Origin: an uncultured Prevotellaceae bacterium
Lineage (GTDB): Bacteria; Bacteroidota; Bacteroidia; Bacteroidales; Bacteroidaceae
DNA: 49,020 bases
Assembly (NCBI GenBank): GCA_902776195.1
Contig: CACYPF010000016.1
Location: 1-49,020, forward strand
Reading direction: 5' to 3'
Shown: piece after piece, positions 46,501 through 49,020 of the stretch
How positions within the stretch are numbered: the stretch's first letter is position 1
Layout: each line of letters begins with the position of its first letter
Translations under genes and position numbers: made by a program
The notes under the pieces: model-generated
What the model saw: only the letters and a program-made list of their open reading frames with translations
Told to the model about the DNA's origin: nothing
The model's database searches: none

Positions 46501-47699
46501 GGTACGTCATATTCCGGAAACAGCTCCACGGGTTTACTCCATGTATAGCCGTCGGCAGAGGTCTGCAGCATGGTCTTACCCGGTGCCTCATGCTCATGGC
46601 GGGGGTCAGTCAGGTAGTGCATATAGAACTTACCGTTCCAGTATGCCATCATCGGCTGATGGTTATAGGTCCAGGGCTTAGCCCCTCTCATCGTCTGGAT
46701 GGTATGCACGCCGACCACCGGCTTCAGTCCTCCGTCATGCCGCTCAGGACGGGCTATCGTCTTTCCGGTATAGTGCACCACGTCACGGTTGTATTTAATC
46801 AGTCCCTCTACCAACTGCTCGTCGGCAAGGAACACCGTGCCGTGCTTATGCCCTACCGGGAAACTGACAGCCCCCGTCTGGTTCTGAAAAGTCTTGAAGT
46901 CCTTGGTACGGTGGGCTCCGTATATCTTATAGCGGTAACTGTCATAGTAGATATACCACCAGTCGCCCACCTTTGCCGTTGAGGGACCTTCCGTAAACGA
47001 CTCGGTGAAAGGTGCTGATGCCTTGCTCCACGGACCGTATGGCGACTTGGCGAAGGCGACCTTAATATTCCGCATGGGGCGGGAGTTGTCTTTCACCACC
47101 ATCACGTAGTCCGCCTTTCCCCGTTTCACCAGCGTTGCGTCAATAGCGCTGAAGTCAGGGTCATAGAAGAGCTGTGCCTTCGAGAAAGTCTTGAAGTCAC
47201 GGGTCGTCATATAATACAGACGGTGGTTATTCAGATGATCCTCCTTGTAGTCAGGGAATTTCCCCGGTACACAGGATGCCCAGATGATCAAGAACTGTTT
47301 CTTCACATCGTCATAGAACAGTTCCGGAGCCCATGTGTTCACCGTCGACTCCTCCATCCCTGTGGGGATAAACCGTTGTTTCGTCCAGTGAATCAAATCC
47401 TTCGAGGACGCATAGCCGAAGCCACGGTCACCACGCCAGGAACTGGTCCATACCAGATGGAACGTGCCGTCAGGACCTTTCACGACGGAAGGGTCTCGCA
47501 TCACTTTCTGTTTTCCAACCTCTGGACGCAGGAACACCCCTTGTATGGAGTCCCACCTCACACCATCATAACTGTAGATAAAGCGGAGTCCCTCTGTTGC
47601 AGGCTCATGGAAAGAAGTGGACACATAGATATCCTTAGCCTCCAGAGAGAACGACACACCGCACGTCCAGACCAAAAATAGCAGTTTTCGTATATGCAT
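43506..47699 (-). CDS. Secreted multi-enzyme fusion: GH43-like propeller, second propeller, LamG-like, six-hairpin GH
   Basis: A 1397-residue protein with a signal peptide (MHIRKLLFLVWTCGVSFSLEA). Residues about 22-315 are a GH43-like propeller with the expected catalytic trio D69 (MRDPSVV), D187 (AIDATLV) and E237 (FTEGPST). Residues about 325-720 look like a second, BNR-type propeller (SADGYTWSKPVE, TSLSADGGNTWRLTN). Residues about 750-880 resemble a concanavalin/LamG-type sandwich. Residues about 930-1397 form an (alpha/alpha)6 domain like GH63/GH142 or MGH1-type enzymes (YWQGDVQDGMEESISG, GRPYIGEYLDETNG). This is the first gene of the six-gene operon. It may remove alpha- or beta-arabinose and another sugar from the same chain, but the linkages are not determinable. 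Two repeat tracts lie in it. Confidence 0.83.
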   Translation of the reverse strand: MHIRKLLFLVWTCGVSFSLEAKDIYVSTSFHEPATEGLRFIYSYDGVRWDSIQGVFLRPEVGKQKVMRDPSVVKGPDGTFHLVWTSSWRGDRGFGYASSKDLIHWTKQRFIPTGMEESTVNTWAPELFYDDVKKQFLIIWASCVPGKFPDYKEDHLNNHRLYYMTTRDFKTFSKAQLFYDPDFSAIDATLVKRGKADYVMVVKDNSRPMRNIKVAFAKSPYGPWSKASAPFTESFTEGPSTAKVGDWWYIYYDSYRYKIYGAHRTKDFKTFQNQTGAVSFPVGHKHGTVFLADEQLVEGLIKYNRDVVHYTGKTIARPERHDGGLKPVVGVHTIQTMRGAKPWTYNHQPMMAYWNGKFYMHYLTDPRHEHEAPGKTMLQTSADGYTWSKPVELFPEYDVPEGWTKEGKDFPPAHNLKAVMHQRMGWYLYRGERSEVRGERLLAVGNYGICLTIKDEPNDGNGIGRVVREVKKDGSLGPIYFVYYNHGFSEKNTDFPYYKKCKDKGFVAAVDAMLADPMQRMQWVEEADRNDPLIPLTKPYKAFSGYTLPDGRKVALWKHAVTSLSADGGNTWRLTNVNGNLGCDRAPGFVNSNAKIWGQRLTDGTYATVYNPAEYRWPLAISLSKDGLEYTTLSLIHGEVNPLRHGGQFKSYGPQYVRGIENADYALNSQLPNDLWVTYSTNKEDMWVSRIPVPVQLNATTHAQPFGSATKLSELTDWNLYVPQQCPVTVKDGWLSLYDSDPYDYAKAERLIPNTKELEVEFDLRMDQTANGELDIEFVDDGGNVCSRIVVDSTGAVRVKGGARYGTLLRKYESGTTYHIKAVLSAALHRATYEIGVVGKVGVLGKCTRQYDTPVESISRIVFRTGMPFDKPDINTPADQDFDMPRADESDAKAGYHIAHVTSRSVDGSVTAVLHYDDYAHYADYFNGMEDENIVTTISNAQSSAWMRDNIPLFDCPQENFREMYYYRWWTLRKHIKRTPVGYGMTEFLVQRSYADRYNLIACAIGHHIMESRWLRDTTYLHQILRTWYYGNDGKAMEKMNKFSSWNPAAVLEMWKVQGDTTFMLGLKPRLEEEYARWERTNRLANGLYWQGDVQDGMEESISGGRRKQYARPTINSYMYGNAKALSLMNSMTGETGKVKSYQLRADTLKNLIETKLWNEQQQFFETHRGDSSANVREAIGYIPWYFNLPDVGSKYEVAWQQLLDEKGFSAPYGLTTAERRHPLFRSHGVGRCEWDGAVWPFATSQTLTALANFLNSQSNLNDFSSVFFKQMELYVESQHHRGRPYIGEYLDETNGAWLMGDRERSRYYNHSTFNDLMITGICGLRPQLDGSIVVNPLVPQDQWDYFCLDGISYRGHILTILWDKDGQRYHQGTGLILMVDGKVVAKRKDLGLLKYE
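45684..45704 (-). repeat. 7-nt repeat (GAGAGTT) inside the GH43 fusion gene
   Basis: GGGGAGTT, GAGAGTT and GAGAGC on the plus strand. On the coding strand it is CTCTCAA-type and encodes LNSQLPN before DLWVTYST. Confidence 0.7.
46381..46413 (-). repeat. Four 7-nt units (CTCTCAC/CTCTGAC) inside the GH43 fusion gene
   Basis: Plus-strand units CTCTCAC, CTCTCAC, CTCTGAC and CTCTCAC start at 46381, 46388, 46395 and 46402. The coding strand is the stop-prone purine strand and gives [15 protein letters not shown]; the one phase where GGTGAGA would read TGA carries TCA. Confidence 0.9.
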
Positions 47700-47722
47700 A
47701 GTTTTTGAGTAGTATATTTCTG

Positions 47723-47753
47723 CAAAGGTAGTGAAAACCGAGCGAAGAACAAA
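47723..47753 (-). promoter_or_regulatory. Bacteroidetes-type promoter for the 47699-31793 operon
   Basis: On the minus strand, TTTG (plus 47750-47753) is followed after 19 nt by TACCTTTG (plus 47723-47730), an exact TTTG/TAnnTTTG pair. Transcription should start about 15 nt before the ATG at 47699. The five downstream genes have no room for separate promoters, so this probably drives all six. Confidence 0.85.
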
Positions 47754-47783
47754 ATAAATATGTATTTATTTTTTCCGTGGCAT

Positions 47784-47816
47784 AAAAAAGTGGCGACAGC
47801 ATTGCGCCATCGCCAC
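47784..47816 (-). terminator. Intrinsic terminator downstream of the partial gene at the right edge
   Basis: On the minus strand GTGGCGA (plus 47810-47816) and TCGCCAC (plus 47790-47796) form a perfect 7-bp GC-rich stem followed by six T (plus A-run 47784-47789). It lies about 140 nt after the stop codon at 47958 and about 30 nt before the next promoter, separating the two transcription units. Confidence 0.8.
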
Positions 47817-47851
47817 CTCTTATTATTGAGTCTCAGAGATTTGCACCTAAG

Positions 47852-47886
47852 CGGTAGCAAATTCTTCACTCTTCATTCTTCACTTT
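47852..47886. repeat. Intergenic TTCACTC-type repeat with CGGTAGCAAA flank
   Basis: CGGTAGCAAA at 47852-47861 is followed by TTCTTCACTCTTCATTCTTCACT. Reversed, this is GTGAA-type repeats followed by TTTGCTACCG, the same arrangement found inside the coding sequences at 22851-22889 and 33548-33588. Here it lies between a terminator and a stop codon. Confidence 0.8.
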
Positions 47887-47957
47887 ACAACGACTTTGAG
47901 CTTTCAGCTCGAACTCGTTCACGCTCGATAAAGCATGAACAAGTTCTTGCTTTATTC

Positions 47958-49020
47958 TCACTTAATCACGACTTTCTTACCGTTCTTAATAACGACACCC
48001 TTGTAGCCCTTGAAGACACGCTGACCACTCAGGTTGTAAACAGGTTTGCCATCGCTGAAGATGTCGTTAGCTGCACCGTCAACGCTGATGCCGTTGATGC
48101 CGGTACCACCAGTGGTGATGGTCATCTTCAGATCCTTAGTAACACTGATCTTATAAGTACCAGGAGTCTTCAGAAGTACATTACCATCATTGACAAGAAC
48201 AAGCTGTACCTCTGCATCCACAACAGCCTCAGTATTACCTTCACCAGGAGCATAGCGGTGCTTACCATTGAAGTCATCCCAGCTGGTAAACTCTGCATCA
48301 CCGAAGGTCAGATAAGTATCCTCTGTAGTAACAGTTGCTTCATACTCGAATGCCTGAGCAGTCTCGTTGAATGTTAACTCAGTAGTGCCTCCCCAGCCCT
48401 TAGGAGTGCCAGTACCCATGATATAGAGCTTATCTACAGTAACAGGTGTTGGAGGAGTAACCTCACCAGTAATGGTAACAGTTGACTTATCCTTGGCAAC
48501 GCTAATCTTATAAGTACCAGCAGCCAGCAAGATAGCACCATTAACCTTCTGCAAAGCAACAGTCTCGTTGAGTTTTGCATTCTGATCGCCCTCACCAATA
48601 GCGTAGCGATGATTTGCATTAAAGTCATCCCAGCTTTCAGATGTAGCTACGTCAGAGAATGCAAATGCAGCAGCAGTTGCTGGAGCATATTCATACTCAT
48701 AAGCCTGAGTCTCTGCATTGAACGTCATCTCCGTCATAGATGTAAGACTCCAGTCATTCATGTTTCCGATGATGTAGAACTTAGGAATTGCAACGAAGGT
48801 TGCGCTTATAGTCACTGCCTGTGCCGGCATGGTGAACTTGCCGTCGGTTACAGTAATCTCACTATCGTCAGCACCCTTGACGGTGATAGCATCCAGCGCA
48901 TAGCCCTCAGCAGGAGTAGCAGTAACGGTCACCTCGTCGCCTGCAGCAGCCTTGGCAACACTTGTCTTGACAGTACCATTCTCAATGCCGTCAGCGATCG
49001 TGATGTCGTAAAGGGCAGCC
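47958..49020 (-). CDS. Secreted SusE/F-like protein, N-terminus beyond the window
   Basis: The frame is open to the window edge; there is no start codon to defend (the first M-like codon, at 48932, is an internal GTG). The visible 354 residues contain a bacterial repeat ending AAAGDEVTVTATPAEGYALD, then two SusE/SusF-like carbohydrate-binding domains starting KFYIIGNMNDWSLTSM and LYIMGTGTPKGWGG, each with a SWDDFN(A/G)(N/K)HRYA(I/P)GEG motif. The end, VYNLSGQRVFKGYKG then VVIKNGKKVVIK, is a C-terminal tail frequent in Prevotella secreted proteins. Likely a cell-surface or outer-membrane glycan-binding protein. It has its own terminator, so it belongs to a separate transcription unit. Confidence 0.8.
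   Translation of the reverse strand, partial: AALYDITIADGIENGTVKTSVAKAAAGDEVTVTATPAEGYALDAITVKGADDSEITVTDGKFTMPAQAVTISATFVAIPKFYIIGNMNDWSLTSMTEMTFNAETQAYEYEYAPATAAAFAFSDVATSESWDDFNANHRYAIGEGDQNAKLNETVALQKVNGAILLAAGTYKISVAKDKSTVTITGEVTPPTPVTVDKLYIMGTGTPKGWGGTTELTFNETAQAFEYEATVTTEDTYLTFGDAEFTSWDDFNGKHRYAPGEGNTEAVVDAEVQLVLVNDGNVLLKTPGTYKISVTKDLKMTITTGGTGINGISVDGAANDIFSDGKPVYNLSGQRVFKGYKGVVIKNGKKVVIK

Noticed and set aside
48932-48932. Start codon of the right-edge gene
   Set aside because: This is an internal GTG in a repeat domain; the frame continues without a stop to the window edge, so the gene is truncated by the window.

Overview
The window looks like a chromosomal glycan-degradation region of a gut or rumen Prevotella-type Bacteroidota. 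The evidence is: exact matches to the Bacteroidetes promoter consensus (TTTG, 19 nt, TAnnTTTG) at 367-397 (+) and 47723-47753 (-); almost no classical Shine-Dalgarno sites; many ATGA start/stop overlaps; a C-terminal tail of the YNLSGQRV...GVVIKNGKKVVIK type at 47958, common in Prevotella secreted proteins; and glycoside hydrolase families typical of Bacteroidales pectin users. There are no RNA genes, insertion sequences, phage genes or CRISPR arrays.

Layout: (1) 1-426 is a non-coding leader with a repeat element and a strong promoter. (2) 427-7055 (+) holds two overlapping genes, a propeller/GH2/malectin fusion and a LacZ-like GH2. (3) 9515-7062 (-) holds a 2-keto-acid aldolase of the DapA/NanA superfamily and a sodium:solute symporter. 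(4) 9629-24160 (+) is a five-gene operon: GH2, GH106, a sialate-O-acetylesterase-type SGNH esterase, a 1450-residue DUF5703-like/GH78 fusion, and a cytoplasmic corrinoid methyltransferase fusion. (5) 25803-24143 (-) holds an MtaA-like zinc methyltransferase and a stand-alone MetH-type reactivation protein, converging on the corrinoid gene. (6) 25895-31229 (+) holds a parallel beta-helix enzyme, a GH31 alpha-xylosidase-like enzyme and a second symporter. (7) 31230-31792 is a convergent intergenic region holding a second copy of the leader repeat and a 208-bp nested palindrome. (8) 47699-31793 (-) is a six-gene operon from one clear promoter: a GH43/six-hairpin fusion, a secretin-N/alpha-beta-hydrolase fusion, GH95, GH140, a GH78/sialidase-like fusion, and GH2. 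(9) 47700-49020 has a terminator and the 3' part of a secreted SusE/F-like protein cut by the window edge.

The combination of GH78, GH106, GH95, GH140, several GH2 enzymes, a GH43-like enzyme and a GH31 points to a complex rhamnose-rich pectin, with rhamnogalacturonan II the best guess: GH140 is the apiosidase family and GH95 includes alpha-L-galactosidases. No SusC/SusD pair and no regulator is present, so uptake of large oligosaccharides and control must be encoded elsewhere.

The most unusual system is the methyltransfer module at 21302-25803. One polypeptide joins a UroD/CmuA-type methyltransferase, a homocysteine S-methyltransferase and a B12-binding module, but has no methyl-folate domain. 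A separate reactivase and an MtaA-like protein lie beside it. Because it sits in the same operon as secreted pectin enzymes, I infer that it may demethylate a methylated glycan product and make methionine from it. Rhamnogalacturonan II carries 2-O-methyl-xylose and 2-O-methyl-fucose.

The second unusual feature is at DNA level. At least fourteen short tandem or palindromic repeat tracts, mostly of 7-nt period, lie inside the coding sequences of nine genes, at linkers, loops and even in a signal peptide. Where the repeat would create an in-frame stop, the base is changed.
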